Below, piece by piece: positions 47,301 through 58,847 of a stretch of DNA of 64,000 bases (position 1 is the first letter of the stretch; every line of letters starts with the position of its first letter). The notes under the pieces are model-generated. The model was not told the origin of the DNA, searched no databases, and saw only the letters and a program-made list of their open reading frames with translations. The position numbers and the translations under genes are program-made. The stretch is taken from positions 953,501-1,017,500 of the forward strand of contig NC_085125.1 in NCBI RefSeq assembly GCF_030269925.1. The letters are read 5' to 3'. This DNA comes from Bombyx mori. Taxonomy: Eukaryota > Arthropoda > Insecta > Lepidoptera > Bombycidae.

Positions 47301-47605
47301 TAATTATTAATTAAAATATTCCAAGTCTTTCTTGGTGTTCGGAGGACAGTCAATAAATTAAAACAGTAGGGCATGTCTTTCTCGGGAATCTGTCAATCAA
47401 TGCGTACATATTTAGCGGTCATTAGATCGGAGCCAATTAATAGCGTACGATTAATGTAAGTATCGTTCGGAGAGGTTACTTAGCAGAATGTTTGCGTTCT
47501 TGACATTTTATCGAGGATAGTAAATGTGGAACATACTAATGGGAGGAAACATTGTAATGGATAGTGAGTAATATATTATATTTTTAAGTTACTAACACTA
47601 AGATA

Positions 47606-47843
47606 CTACTGGTGGTAGGACCTCTTGTGAGTCCGCACGGGTAGGTTATTCCTATTTCTGCCGTGAAACAGTAATGCGTTTCGGTTTGAAGGGCGGGGCA
47701 GCCGTTGTAGCTATACTGTGACCTTAGAATTTATATTTCAAGGTGGATGGCGCATTTACGTCGTAGATGTCTACGGGCCCCAGTAACCACTTAACAGCAG
47801 GTGGGTTGTGAGCTCGTCCACCTATCTAAGCAATAAAAAAAAA
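47606..47843 (+). repeat. Bm1-type SINE, body and tail
   Basis: Short deletion where the ccaccacccc segment should be; tail caataaaaaaaaa. Confidence 0.83.
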
Positions 47844-48029
47844 CTGTTATAACCTATGAAGATAAACCGCTTTAGTATTGTCCGGTTCTCGGCTACCGGG
47901 GAGTAAATTCAAGTGAGGGCTCACCGTGATGCGTTACTCTCATCGAGTTTACAAAACATTTTCATTTCCAACCAATTAAATCCGGTCATGGTTCTTTGTA
48001 ACTATCGCTAATTGTATCAAATACCTAAG

Positions 48030-48240
48030 GGTTCGGCGAGTAAATTAATCCACAGACAAGCCCAATGAGTTTCTCGCCGGATCTTTTCAGTGGGTCGCGT
48101 TTCTGATCTAGTGGTAGATTCTGCGAATTCATGCTAGGGTTAGTTTTAGCAACACTCCGTTTTGAACCCAGAGAGCTCACCTATACGTCAATGAGAAGCT
48201 GAAATAGCCTCTCAAGGCTATCAGCATAGGTAGGGAAAAA
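48030..48240 (+). repeat. LINE-like repeat C, 3' end
   Basis: gtttctcgccggatcttttc to ggtagggaaaaaaa. Confidence 0.7.
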
Positions 48241-48640
48241 AAGGGGGCGCGGTATGGGTCTCGGGGCGAACCTCTACCTCAGGGGGAATCTGAGGTCATT
48301 GCTCAGTGGGCTGTATCTATGGAACCGTGCCCCGTAAAGGACACGACGACCCGGTCACTTTTACTTTTAGTTTCATTAAAATGCACATGATTTTATACGT
48401 GCTAAGTTTAAAAAGTAAGATCCTTGGGTAGCTGTGTTTTGTTTCTGCAACATTTCCTGATGATCGATCGATTAGCTAAGTTGTGAAAGCGTAAAAGCAA
48501 CACGAACTCGTTTTTGTATTTAAGATATTAATAGCGATATAGCAATTAGTTTAGATAGCAGCTGTTCTAACTTTGCTGACTTAGCTGACTTTTAGTAGCA
48601 GCACTGCTTCGTGTCATAATTCGATATAATGGCGTTTCTT
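48241..48640. other. GC-rich 100-base segment then spacer
   Basis: 48241-48350 (gggggcgcggtatgggtctc, aggggg) is GC-rich and follows directly on a poly(A) tail, so it is possibly another retroelement piece. The rest shows nothing recognisable. Confidence 0.35.
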
Positions 48641-48644
48641 ACAC

Positions 48645-48770
48645 GGTAGGCAGCGGCTTGGCTCTGCCCCTGGCATTGCTGAAGTCCATGGGCGACGGTA
48701 ACCACTCACCATCAGGTGGGCCGTATGCTCGTCTGCCTACAAGGGCAATAAAAAAAAAAAAAAAAAAACG
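48645..48770 (+). repeat. Jockey-like LINE 3' UTR with intact tail
   Basis: aggcagcggcttggctctgc to gggcaataaaaaaaaaa. Confidence 0.78.
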
Positions 48771-48774
48771 TAGA

Positions 48775-48945
48775 TCAAATTCAAATTCAAAATCATTTAT
48801 TTCAACTTAGATGTCAGTATGACACACTTGTTGAATGTCAAAATACAAATAACAGTGTTAACTCTACCGCCGGTCCCAAAAAAGCCACAGTCCTGAGAAG
48901 AACCGGCGAAACAAACTCAGCGGGCTTTTTCAAATATTTTCTTTT
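48775..48945 (-). repeat. CR1-like (Zenon-type) LINE 3' end
   Basis: Minus strand carries gctgagtttgtttcgccggt and cttctcaggactgtgg and ends in aattgaattt-type repeats, the usual lepidopteran CR1 3' signature. It lies tail to tail with the preceding element. Confidence 0.55.
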
Positions 48946-49213
48946 TTTTAAATAAATAAAAATATTTACAATAAAGGAAAAAACAAGTCAAAAAATACAA
49001 TTATCATATTTATTAATTTATAATTATTAATATTAAACCATTTTAAATTAATTACAGGATGTTATTTAGTTATACCATACACGAGTCGGTAAGTGTGTAG
49101 TAAGTAAGTACTGTATAACAAGTAGTGAGTAGTAAGGCTAACTAGTGTTAGTAAGATGATTTGAACCGATTGCATCACGCGATCCGATCGGATAAAATCC
49201 TTATTAAGCGAAC

Positions 49214-49345
49214 GCAAGGTCTTTTTTTTCCTTTTTTTATTGCCCTTGTAGGCAGACGAGCATACGGCCCACTTGATGGTGAGTGGTTACCGTCGACCAT
49301 GGACTTCAGCAATGCCAGGGGCAGAGCCTAGCCGCTGCCTACCGC
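49214..49345 (-). repeat. Jockey-like LINE 3' UTR
   Basis: tattgcccttgtaggcagac to gctgcctaccgctg. Confidence 0.75.
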
Positions 49346-49640
49346 TGTGTAACACAGCGTACTAGCCTTTTTTGGTCAGGAGGAAATCGCAGGACTCCCA
49401 CCCTCCACAGGGGAAGGCGGGCGGAGTATGTCGGAGTTGAATTGACTAAAACCTTCTGTCGCTCAACAACCCACGTCCGAGCCTCGCATGAGACAGAATT
49501 CATGAAAAGGGAAAGGGGGGAGAGTGAAGCGTTTAGTGCGGAGTACATGTCTCCCATCACCCTCCCACTCGGGACGCCGGACCGGCGGCCGTCGGCGCTA
49601 TGACCACCAACCCGGTCGGCAGGGTGTCCGAAGCTCGTCT
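49346..49640. other. GC-rich segment of unknown origin
   Basis: About 290 bases, clearly GC-richer than surroundings (gaccggcggccgtcggcg). Open in two directions for about 75-105 codons but with no recognisable motif; likely retroelement-derived 5' sequence. Confidence 0.35.
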
Positions 49641-49992
49641 AGATAGCTAGTGCCTATTGCCGGTGCCTAGATACCTAGTGCCGGTTAGAGTGAGTAACGT
49701 ACTAGCCTAGGGTCTGTATTCCCAAACAACAATCCCGCATAAACAAATATGGCGTTAAAATTTACGCGAACCAAATTTAAATTCATAAGTCGATTCTAAA
49801 GGCATTTATGAAACGATTACCGTAACACCGGTCTGTGCCAGCGCCAACGCCGGCTCCGTAATAGCCTGCACTCGATGATTCGTGACGCAATTTCGAGAGC
49901 ATCTATTGAATTCCTTGTGTCACGCAGACTTGCTGTTGTCAAGAAGAAACGCGCGTGTCGAGAAACTTAAATTGTGTTTTTTTATTTTTTTT

Positions 49993-50322
49993 TGGAACGA
50001 AGTTCCTTATCTCGCGTTGTGAAAAGGGGCTAGACGGAAAAAATTCTTACGAAAAGTTGTCACGACACTTTTTACATCCGTCATTCTGACCAATCAACGT
50101 GTAGGCGCTTATCGCGTGACATTGCTCGTATCCGATTGGTCCGCGTAATGAGTACAGTTTCTCGAGATTTCGCGTTTCAACAATAGTAATTTAGTTCATA
50201 GTATTGTTTTTTTCTTCTTCATAATGCCGTAATTTATTATTATAACTTAAAAAAAAAATTACAATTCCTTCACTAATTAATCGAAAGGAACTTCGTTCCA
50301 TCCGGGTGTCCCTTGACACCTC
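49993..50322 (-). mobile_element. MITE with GGAACGAAGTT ends, copy 2
   Basis: Left ggaacgaagttccttat, right ggaacttcgttccatccggg plus gtgtcccttgacac hairpin. About 330 bases, no coding capacity. Confidence 0.65.
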
Positions 50323-50540
50323 TGAAGTTTTTTGTTTTATTGCTTATGTAGGGACCACAAATGTTCCCATAGCAACTAATAATTATATGCATGTGTTAGC
50401 GGTAATTATATTGCAATGATGCTACGTCTGTCTCGGGATTGTCGAGCTGTCGATAGCACGTTAGGTTGTAATCCCAATACACGTTAGTCACTTAACTGAA
50501 CACGTGTCTTATTAATCCTTGCCCGATATAGAGACTCAAC

Positions 50541-50647
50541 ACTTATTTGGGTAGACGAGCTCACAGCCCACCTGGTGTTAAGTATTTGCTGGAGCCTACA
50601 GACAACTATAGTGTGTATGCGCGACCCACCTTGAGATAAGTTCTAAT
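50541..50647 (-). repeat. Bm1-type SINE 3' end
   Basis: tgggtagacgagctcacagc to ttgagataagttctaa; lacks the T-rich tail. Confidence 0.7.
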
Positions 50648-50671
50648 TTTAATAATTTAGTTGCTTTTTTA

Positions 50672-50870
50672 TCCCTACCTATTTGCTGGTAGCCTAAGAG
50701 GCTATTTCAGCTACGCCCTGACGGGTAGGTGAGCCCACAGGCTCAACCTGAGAGAATTTGCTAACATTAGCCCTAGCAAGACCAACGTTTCGCAGAATCT
50801 ACCGCTGGATTGGAATCACGACCCACTGAGAAATTCCGGCGAGACACACAGTGGGTTATACCGCTGCCTC
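50672..50870 (-). repeat. LINE-like repeat C, 3' end
   Basis: ttatccctacctatttgctg to cagtgggttatacc. Confidence 0.68.
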
Positions 50871-50889
50871 AAACTGTCCCAAGCACGCC

Positions 50890-51209
50890 AAAGAAAACCG
50901 GTCCTATAACAGATAATATTCATGACGTCAAAGAAAACCGGTCCTATAGCAGATAATATTCATGACGTCAAAGAAAACCGGTCCTATAACAGATAATATT
51001 CATGACGTCAAAGAAAACCGGTCCTATAACAGGTAATATTCATGACATCAAAGAAAATCGGTCCTATAACAGATAATATTCATGATATCAAAGAAAATCG
51101 GTCCTATAACAGATAATATTCATGACATCAAAGAAAATCGGTCCTATAACAGATAATATTCATGACATCAAAGAAAACCGGTCCTATAACAGATAATATT
51201 CATGTTAAA
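50890..51209. repeat. Eight-copy 40-bp minisatellite
   Basis: Unit caaagaaaaccggtcctata plus acagataatattcatgacgt. Eight units begin at 40-base steps from 50890. Units 1-4 have accggt, 5-7 have atcggt, 8 reverts to accggt; the first three unit junctions carry the palindrome TGACGTCA. Confidence 0.93.
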
Positions 51210-51733
51210 AATCGGTATTAGAGCTTCGTGTTTTGCGTCTATCTGGACTTTGTTGAGCTCTTTACCTGAATCTATAGCATTTCAAGACGAAAGCCTTTGA
51301 ACAGGGTGTGTTGTTAGTGACGATATACGACATTAGCCAAAGCTTTACTTAATCTTTAGTTTAGCTTGCATACAAGCAAGCATGTCATTTTTAAATATCT
51401 TTATTTTTGCAAGAGTTCAATGGCCATCTGAATGGGGCCGTTACTTGTTATCAACAATATTTTACATTGTGCTTTCGAACAAGCGTGAACTTGCTCCCAC
51501 TATAATTTTCTTTTCTAATTAGCAGCATCAGTATGGAACCTGATTTCAATTTTCACATCTTGTACGTAATACAGGTGCCTATTCAGTTTTATTGAAAGTT
51601 GCGGATTGTGTATAATAATATGTTTCTTCGGATGAGGTGAGTCTTGACGTCTTCTGGTGTATTCTCAGTGGTGGGAATTGGTTATGTCTCGGTCATAGAT
51701 CGTCGTTTATATTGATTTTTACAGCGAAACTTT

Positions 51734-51970
51734 CTAGGACCTCTTGTGAGTCCGCACGGGTAGGTACCACCGCCCCGCCTATTTCTGCCGTGAAGCAGTA
51801 ATGCGTTTCGTTTTGAAGGGTGGGGCAGCCGTTGTGACTATACTGAGACCTTAGAACTATATCTCAAGGTGTGGCGCATTTACGTTGTAGGTGTCTATGG
51901 GCTTCAGTAACCACTTAACACCAGGTAGGATGTGAGCTCGTCCACACATCTAAGCAATAAAAAAAAAAAA
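51734..51970 (+). repeat. Bm1-type SINE, body and tail
   Basis: taggacctcttgtgagtccg to caataaaaaaaaaaaa. Confidence 0.85.
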
Positions 51971-52298
51971 GGTGTCTTGTTCGATCGTGTTTAAAACTGA
52001 TTTCTGGTCATACAAAACGTCCTAGGCTTTCATTTTTGGGAAATTTTATTTTCGTGTTAAATCGCAAGTCTGCAATCCCCGATACGTATGCTCACAACCG
52101 GCGGCTAAAATGATGCGCTCTCGACTTTACTCATCACGATCTTCAACTATTTTAAATTGCGCTTTAAATAATACGCAATAGTTTATTACTGAACGATGGT
52201 AGATAATATTTTCCTCGGCTTCCGCGAGACCTACACGCAGTCTAAGCCACTGCTATCACAGTCTTTGCATTTAATATTGGCGTTATATTATTTCAGAC

Positions 52299-52536
52299 GT
52301 TTTTTTTTAATGCTGTAGGTGGACGAGCTCACGGCCTACCTCGTGTTAAATGGTTACCCATAGACATCTACAACGTAAATGCCGCCACCCACCTTGAGAT
52401 ATAGGTTCTAAGATCTCAGTATAGTTACAACGGGTGCCCCACCCTTCAAACCGAAACGCATTATTGATTCAGGGCAGAAATAGGCAGGGCGGTGGTACCT
52501 ACCCGTGCGGACTCACAAGAGGTCCTACCACCAGTA
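52299..52536 (-). repeat. Bm1-type SINE, body and tail
   Basis: ttttttttaatgctgtaggt at tail; ends cctaccaccagt. Confidence 0.83.
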
Positions 52537-52883
52537 AAAAAAATCCAATACTTTACGGTTTCCGTAGTTAGGGATGGACGGTCGTAAAATCGTAAAAGTA
52601 GTCTTAATTCGGACTGTATTATATGTATATGTAAAGTTCAGAGGGATATGGCAGCTTTGGACGTTGGCGTTTTCATCTAAAGTTTTTATAGATTAAATGG
52701 GCAGTAATCGAGAAGAAACGAGTTAATGAAGACTGAATCAAGATTTCCGTCAAATTTCCAAGCTCACCAGACTGTGATGCCGAATTAGTACATAGTTGCA
52801 AAGGTTTCGTGTAAATGTATTAATTAGAAATTGCTGAAAATCAAACTGGATTAAGATTCATTTTGGTACCGTTGAGAGGACCC

Positions 52884-53108
52884 CCGATAAAGTATCTGGA
52901 TTGTGGGTGTGGTAGTGACATTTAGGTACACAAACAGGACCATTTGGGCACGACCGTTGATCGTACGTACACGCTTATAAAAGCATCTAAATATACCGAT
53001 AAAGTATCTGGATTGTGGGTGTGATAGTGACATTTAGGTACACAAACAGGACCATTTGGGCACGACCGTTGATCGCACGTACACGCTTATACAAATATCT
53101 AAATACCT
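52884..53108. repeat. 112-bp tandem duplication
   Basis: ccgataaagtatctggattg starts at 52884 and again at 52996. The copies differ at a handful of positions, so the duplication is recent. Confidence 0.92.
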
Positions 53109-53349
53109 ATACTGGGAAGCAGATTGTGGAGATAAACAAACACGGATGCCGCTTGCGAACGCAATCAGACCAATATTAAAAAGTACTCTGGAATCTTGAG
53201 GTTGCGAGGTAAGGTCAAGAACTCGACTGCGTTTTCATCGCTCTCCGCATAGACTAGGCATGTTCAGATGGACCATGAAGATAACTTGATGTTTATTTCT
53301 TGCGTGGTTTGGCTTAACCATCATAGGCTATTTGGTTTTAATTTGTGCG

Positions 53350-53557
53350 TTTCCAGAGGTCTTTTTTGCCACGTACCATCCGACTATGGAATGAGCTCCC
53401 CTCCACGGTGTTTCCCGAGCGCTATGACATGTCCTTCTTCAAACGAAGGCCGCGGCTTGGCTCTGCCCCTGGCATTGCTGAAGTCCATGGGCGACGGTAA
53501 CCACTCACCATCAGGTGGGCCGTGTGCACCTCTGCCTACAAGGGCAATAAAAAAAAT
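53350..53557 (+). pseudogene. Jockey-like LINE 3' end with deletion
   Basis: Encodes the FLPRTIRLWNELPSTVFPER segment with a broken frame, then jumps from cttcttcaaacgaagg into the UTR ggcttggctctgcccctgg. Confidence 0.75.
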
Positions 53558-53639
53558 AAAAAAACTGATCACTGGAGTCCGTTGACATCACAACGTGAAT
53601 TTAGTGTGAAACAACGAAGACCTTCACTACCTACGGAGT

Positions 53640-53795
53640 GTCACGACCGATTCGAAGGCTCTCAAAGCACTGCTCTTACTAGGGCCAGTGTTAGCAAATT
53701 CACTTAAATTTAGCCCGTGAGCTCACATACCCGTCCGTGAGAACTTGGAATAGTCCCTTAGGCTACCAGCAAATAGGTAGGGCAAACTATGTGTT
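53640..53795 (+). repeat. LINE-like repeat C, 3' end, diverged
   Basis: cccgtgagctcacatacccg to gcaaataggtagggcaaa. Confidence 0.6.
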
Positions 53796-53865
53796 CACTA
53801 TCCACCTCGTAAGAAAAGCTCTTAGAAATCAAAACGTCACTTTGTGATATGAGGTCGAAGCTCCA

Positions 53866-54008
53866 TTTTTTTTATGGCTTAGATGGGTGGACGAGCTCAC
53901 AGTCCACCTGATGTTAAGTAGTTACTGGAGCCCATAGACATCTACAACGTAAATGCGCCACCCACCTTGAGATATAAGTTCTAAAATCTCAGTATAGTTA
54001 CAACGGCT
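53866..54008 (-). repeat. Bm1-type SINE 3' half
   Basis: tttttttatggcttagatgg to agttacaacggct. Confidence 0.8.
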
Positions 54009-54174
54009 ACTAGTACTAGAAGAGAGGATGACCACGCAGCCAATGGTAGTGACAAGTTACGTTATACTTAATGGAAGACTTTTGCTTGCTATCTAAAAAT
54101 AATTACTGTGAGTTGAGCGGTTTGCTCCTTCGGTTCAGATTCGAAGTAAAATTAGCTACCTTCATTTCTATTAT

Positions 54175-54385
54175 CTACATGATTACGTATCCAAGGGAGC
54201 ACTGATCTGGAAAGTGTCTGGGAAAAGGAAGAGAAGCTGTCCCAGAACAATTTTGCGTCGCTCGGTGGATCAGGAGCTGGACATCTTGGGCATGACGTGG
54301 GAGGAGTTAAAGCAGATTGCCCAAGACCGATGTAAATGGAAGGACTTGATTCGAGCTCTACACCCCAGCAGAGGGTAATAGGAAA
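54175..54385 (+). pseudogene. LINE reverse transcriptase C-terminal remnant
   Basis: Plus frame reads KVSGKRKRSCPRTILRRSVD, QELDILGMTWEELKQIAQDR and CKWKDLIRALHPSRG stop, the normal end of an ORF2-type protein. No upstream RT. Confidence 0.7.
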
Positions 54386-54930
54386 GATAGAAGAAGAAGA
54401 CACGATTACGTAACATTGTGATTACGATTTGAGCGAACCAAAACAATGATCTTCGTGTTTGTTAGTATCATTTTTCCGGGTTGAGCTTTGAGGGGCGTTC
54501 ACGTTAATGCATTTGAGTAATAAATGGTGACTGTTTTTGAAATAGTAGCAACAGGCGATTCTCTAACAACAGAGAAACAATCGCCCAACAATAGTACATG
54601 ACTGATTCCATGCCATGTGACCTGCATGTGACAAGTGCGATGTACCTATGAGCGCTCCAGATAAGTCATTGAAAATTCCAAGTCCATTCTACGTTTTCCA
54701 ATAATCTTTGGTCCACGATACTCATTGGTTGGGTAATCATCGCTTTTATTCATCGACCCTGATATTTCGCTTTCAATAACTATCTACAATGCATCTCTGA
54801 GACGTGTAGGACATGCCCTCCGGTGGTCCCGAGTATTAGGTTCGATTAACTGATGTTTCATAATTAGGGATTGTAATTTCAAAGGCCGCTAATAGACATT
54901 TTTTTAAATTCATATTGAAGAAAAATGTCA
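54386..54930. other. No gene seen
   Basis: No recognised repeat or coding motif. Confidence 0.4.
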
Positions 54931-55046
54931 ATTTTTTTTTTTTTTTTTATTGCCCTTGTAGGCAGACGAGCATACGGCCTACCTGATGGAGAGTGGTTAC
55001 CGTCGCCCATGGACTTCAGCAATGCCAGGAGCAGAGCCAAGCCTAC
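54931..55046 (-). repeat. Jockey-like LINE 3' UTR
   Basis: Long T run then attgcccttgtaggcagacg to agagccaagcc. Confidence 0.75.
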
Positions 55047-55371
55047 AAAATATTGTTTGATTGAATAAGAACTGTCCGATGAACTCAGCTTTGTTTAATA
55101 CTTCACCATTAAATTTTATTGCCTTTTGTTTATTTTACTTTTACACTAAACACAATATTGCAAATTACCCGAGCACAACAATGGCGGAAAATTTTAGATG
55201 CGTGAGAGCAGACGTAGTCACTAACGCGCATGCGCACTTGTGAGTCCCCAGGGAGGAAACGTTAGACTTTCTTCCCTGTACAGCGGGACGAAAACCGAAC
55301 TTTCGACGTAGGTAGGAGAAAAAAACTATTTGCGTGGAATTATGTAAATATTTTTAATGCAGCTTTTTTTC

Positions 55372-55814
55372 TTTCTTTTTTTTATTGGTTAGATGTATGG
55401 ACGAGCTCACAGCCCACATGGTATTAAGTGGTTACTGGAGCCCATAGACATCTACAACGTAAATGCGCCACACACCTTGAGATATAAGTTGTAAGGTCTC
55501 AGTATAGTCACAACGGCTGCGTCGCCCTTCAAACCGAAACGCATTACTGCTTCACGGCAGAAATAGGCGGGGCGGTGGTACCTACCCGTGCGGACTCACA
55601 AGACGTCCTACCACCAGTAATTACGCAAATTATAATTTTGCGGGTTTGATTTTCATTACACGATGTTATTCCTTCATCGTGGAAGCCGATCGTGAACATT
55701 TGTTAAGTACGTATTTCATTAGAAAAATTGGTACCCGCCTGCGGGATTCGAACACCGGTGCATCGCTACATACGAATGCACCGGACGTCTTATCCTTTAG
55801 GCCACGACGACTTC
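55372..55814 (-). repeat. Full-length Bm1-type SINE with tRNA-like head
   Basis: Best-preserved head in the window: B-box complement gggattcgaacaccgg and ccacgacgacttc end. Tail ttttttttattggttagatg. Confidence 0.87.
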
Positions 55815-56400
55815 GAAGCTAGCAGCTAATAATAAGCAATTAAAATTTTCCCTTCCAAAGGAGCAACGCTAAGAATTGTTCGTTAAATATAATAACAACA
55901 CAGTCCTAATTATCGTTAAAACTAAATACCAAAACACATTCGGATCACGATGTTAATCGTTAAGTCTAACCATAAATAATAATCAATTCCAGAACGAATT
56001 TTCGTTAATTTATTATCGTTTGACGAAACTTAATGCAAATTCGAAAAGCAAATCTTGCGTTTTAATTTATTAAGGCCCTTGCATATCGAACGCGTCTGCA
56101 TCTGCATCTGCCTTGAAATTTCACCGAGATCTTACCTAGATTTAATGTTCGGAGATCCATTGACACAAGGCACTACGGCGTCTAAATGATAGCAGTAAAA
56201 GAGAGGTAAGCACGTCTTTTATTGTGAGGGTGGTTGAAAATTTATTAATTTTAATTTTATATTAGTAGTTGACAATTTTTGTTTTTAGTCATTCTGATAA
56301 ATTATAATTTTAATTTTATTGTATTTTGATTTAGATGTTATGTAATTGTATGTGACATTTTATCGGCTTAAGTTGCCTGAAATAAATGCATTTCATTCAT
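55815..56400. other. No gene seen
   Basis: AT-rich DNA without recognised features. Confidence 0.4.
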
Positions 56401-56407
56401 TCATTCA

Positions 56408-56502
56408 AAGGACTCACGGTCCACCTGACGTTAAGTGGGTACAGTGGCCTGTAGATATAAGAATCTTGAGGTCTGATAAAAGTATAGTACGACTATCCCA
56501 CC
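56408..56502 (-). repeat. Diverged Bm1-type SINE fragment
   Basis: ggactcacggtccacctgac, gttaagtgggtacagtggcc; weak but colinear. Confidence 0.5.
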
Positions 56503-56637
56503 AGACTCCCAAGACTAGACTCCCAAGATGCTCTATTAACGGTTTGTAATATATGGTAGCTATGATATACAGAGAGAGAAATGTGCTTACAGACAGCCCA
56601 GATAGTATCGCCTTATTTCTTCCATAGTTTGAAAAAA

Positions 56638-57020
56638 AAACTAACAAAATACGCTTTTATAAAAAATCCACCTAAAAATAGAAAATAAATTTTAATAAAT
56701 TTGAATTAAAAATAGTTTAAGAACAAAAGCATCTTATTGTAAATAAAGCGTGGGGTGCGTGGTATCAATAGTTATAAATATTTTGATAATATCCTGAACA
56801 GCAGTTTTTTAAAACTATTATTTATTTTTAATTTTTTTGTTGAATTTCAATTTGTCTTTTAATTTTTTTTTAAGTATCGAATTGTCATCCTTTCTTAATA
56901 AGTATACCAAATTTCGAGTTAATCCGACATTTTGAAGGGGATCAAAATCATGTTCAAAGATTCCGTTACATACTAACATACATACCTCTGAAGCTAATAA
57001 AAGCGTATTAAAAAGGTATG
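56638..57020 (-). mobile_element. Inverted-repeat element (MITE-like), copy 2
   Basis: Reverse complement of the 10306-10716 element along its whole length, lacking the extra internal end motif of copy 1. Ends actaacaaaatacgctttta and aaaagcgtattaaaaagg. Confidence 0.68.
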
Positions 57021-57319
57021 TAAGCCGTTGTGTTCGTTTGAGAAAAACGATTTTCACCATTACCTCTTATCCTACCTTACTCTCATCCTAATTCAAAGGA
57101 AGCCTTGACCTCATACGCCAAAGTGAGTGACAGTTGCGGACTAGTGTACCAGTTTTTACCTAACAAAAAACTCCGTCGTGCTTCATCGCGGATGCCAGAC
57201 GTGCACATCTCAGAAGCTGTGACTCACGCGATAAGACGAAAGGTCTCCTAGGTGTGGGCCGCTGATTTACTTCACACAGATATAGAATGTACGAGGTATT
57301 CTGTCTATTTATGATAAGA

Positions 57320-57566
57320 CTAGCTGTACCCGTCCTCTTCGCTGGGCATTTAAAATTAACATTATTATTTCTCACCACAAAGATTCTCATAATTAACACC
57401 CCCGCAACTGGTGTAAAGAGTCCAACACTCATATTAATATCAGCCTATCCATTAAGTACATGTATTTTCTACATGAGTACCAAGTTTCAAGTCAATCGAA
57501 TACATGGTTCAGTAGTTATAACGGAACATCCGTAAAAACCACTATAGATTTATATATTAGTATAGA
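57320..57566 (-). mobile_element. Helitron-like remnant
   Basis: Minus strand TCTATACTAATATATAAATC start; 3' side GAGGACGGGTACAGCTAG. The interior is diverged. Confidence 0.55.
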
Positions 57567-57569
57567 TAT

Positions 57570-58415
57570 AGATTTGAAATGCGCGATCCCCAGTTATTTA
57601 ATCGACATAAGCCGAAGATGTTAAGCTGAAATACGAGGGGAAGATTTAATGGAACTCATGACTGTTCGGGTCTGTGAGTGGAGAGCGTGCACAGGATTTA
57701 CAAGGGTTGTGGGAGCGTGCAGTCATCTAATCAATAAATAAAAATTTGAGGATGAAGTCAACTCCAGATCCCTGAGCGTTTGGACTTATTCAAAAGAAGT
57801 CTGCAAGTTATGCTTGCGATAAGTAGCGGGCTGGCTAAATTTTCCTGGCATTATCATGATATTGGCATTTGTCTTTGATATTGGTTTAACAGGTAGATTA
57901 GCGCTACATCCATCTTCAAGAGCGTTAAATATTAATCACCCGGATATAGCACGAAGAAACAAAAAGCAAAATTTTTTTCTTCGAAGCGATCCTGTAATTT
58001 GTTCAATAGGTTTTTTTTCTTCTGTTCATTATTATAATTTGAAAATAACTCGAAAAAAGTCCCGACAAAAAGATCATTATCGCATGTCATGCGTTATTTT
58101 CTTAAAAAATAAATTACGTAATGTAAGGCATCGCGTAATAATTTCCGTAAACATGACCTATTAATATCGAAACTTTTCAATGTTTGATTTTAAAAAAAAA
58201 CATTAGAAACGAATGGTTAAAAATATATGAATTGCCTGCTATTTTTTTTAAGATTTTATTGGCATCAACATCGGAGCTAGCAAGAGTAAGCCAAGCCAAG
58301 CCAGCTTTCCGTTAACCATTGAAAAACCGGTTCAATAAAGCACACATAGCAACTTTATAGTGTGGGAGTTTATTCCAAGGCACTGAACAACGCCTACCAT
58401 AGATTGGGGGGAATA
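57570..58415. other. No supported gene
   Basis: A 102-codon plus frame (57856-58164) is Lys/Arg-rich with no recognised domain, in AT-rich DNA without splice or start context. Left uncalled. Confidence 0.4.
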
Positions 58416-58423
58416 GTGACAGA

Positions 58424-58847
58424 CAATACCGTCTTTACCATAAGGGCACACGGGGCCCGTGCCCAGGGCCCCCTTTCTCAGGGGGCCCCTAAGGACCGAC
58501 AATTTCTCTCACACATTTATTCTCAAAACATTTTTGACGGGCGCATTATACTTTTTTCACAAATCAGTAATCTTATCAGAAGGTATTTACAAGGCATATA
58601 CTACGCCATTATATCGATGACTGCGCCTATTCCTACTGTACTAATTAATATTATTTCCGAACGCATCTAAAAACCAGCAGCATTCTAATATCATTAATGA
58701 CATATTATATCATACTTTATTTGATTACCTTTAATAAATTTTCATACTCAGTAGAAAAATGTTAATTTAATTCGCTTTTTTTACTTTCCAAAAGGGCCTC
58801 AAACTTTTGTGTGCCCAAGGGCCCCAGCCTAATTTAAGACGTCCCTG
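58424..58847. mobile_element. Non-autonomous hAT-like element with 8-bp target duplication
   Basis: The flanks gtgacaga at 58416-58423 and 58848-58855 are identical. Ends CAATACCGTCTTTACCATAA and, inverted, CAGGGACGTCTTAAATTA are imperfect inverted repeats; the interior has the GGCACAC and GGGGCCC blocks seen in hAT ends. 424 bases, no transposase. Confidence 0.72.

Noticed and set aside
49283..49603. 106-codon open frame in a GC-rich block
   Set aside because: It begins inside a LINE 3' UTR and has no known domain; GC-rich DNA is open in several frames here.
50890..51209. Possible CRISPR-like array
   Set aside because: The units are contiguous 40-bp tandem repeats without unique spacers, in an animal genome.
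57856..58164. 102-codon open frame
   Set aside because: No domain, no codon or composition signal, AT-rich context and no splice partners.
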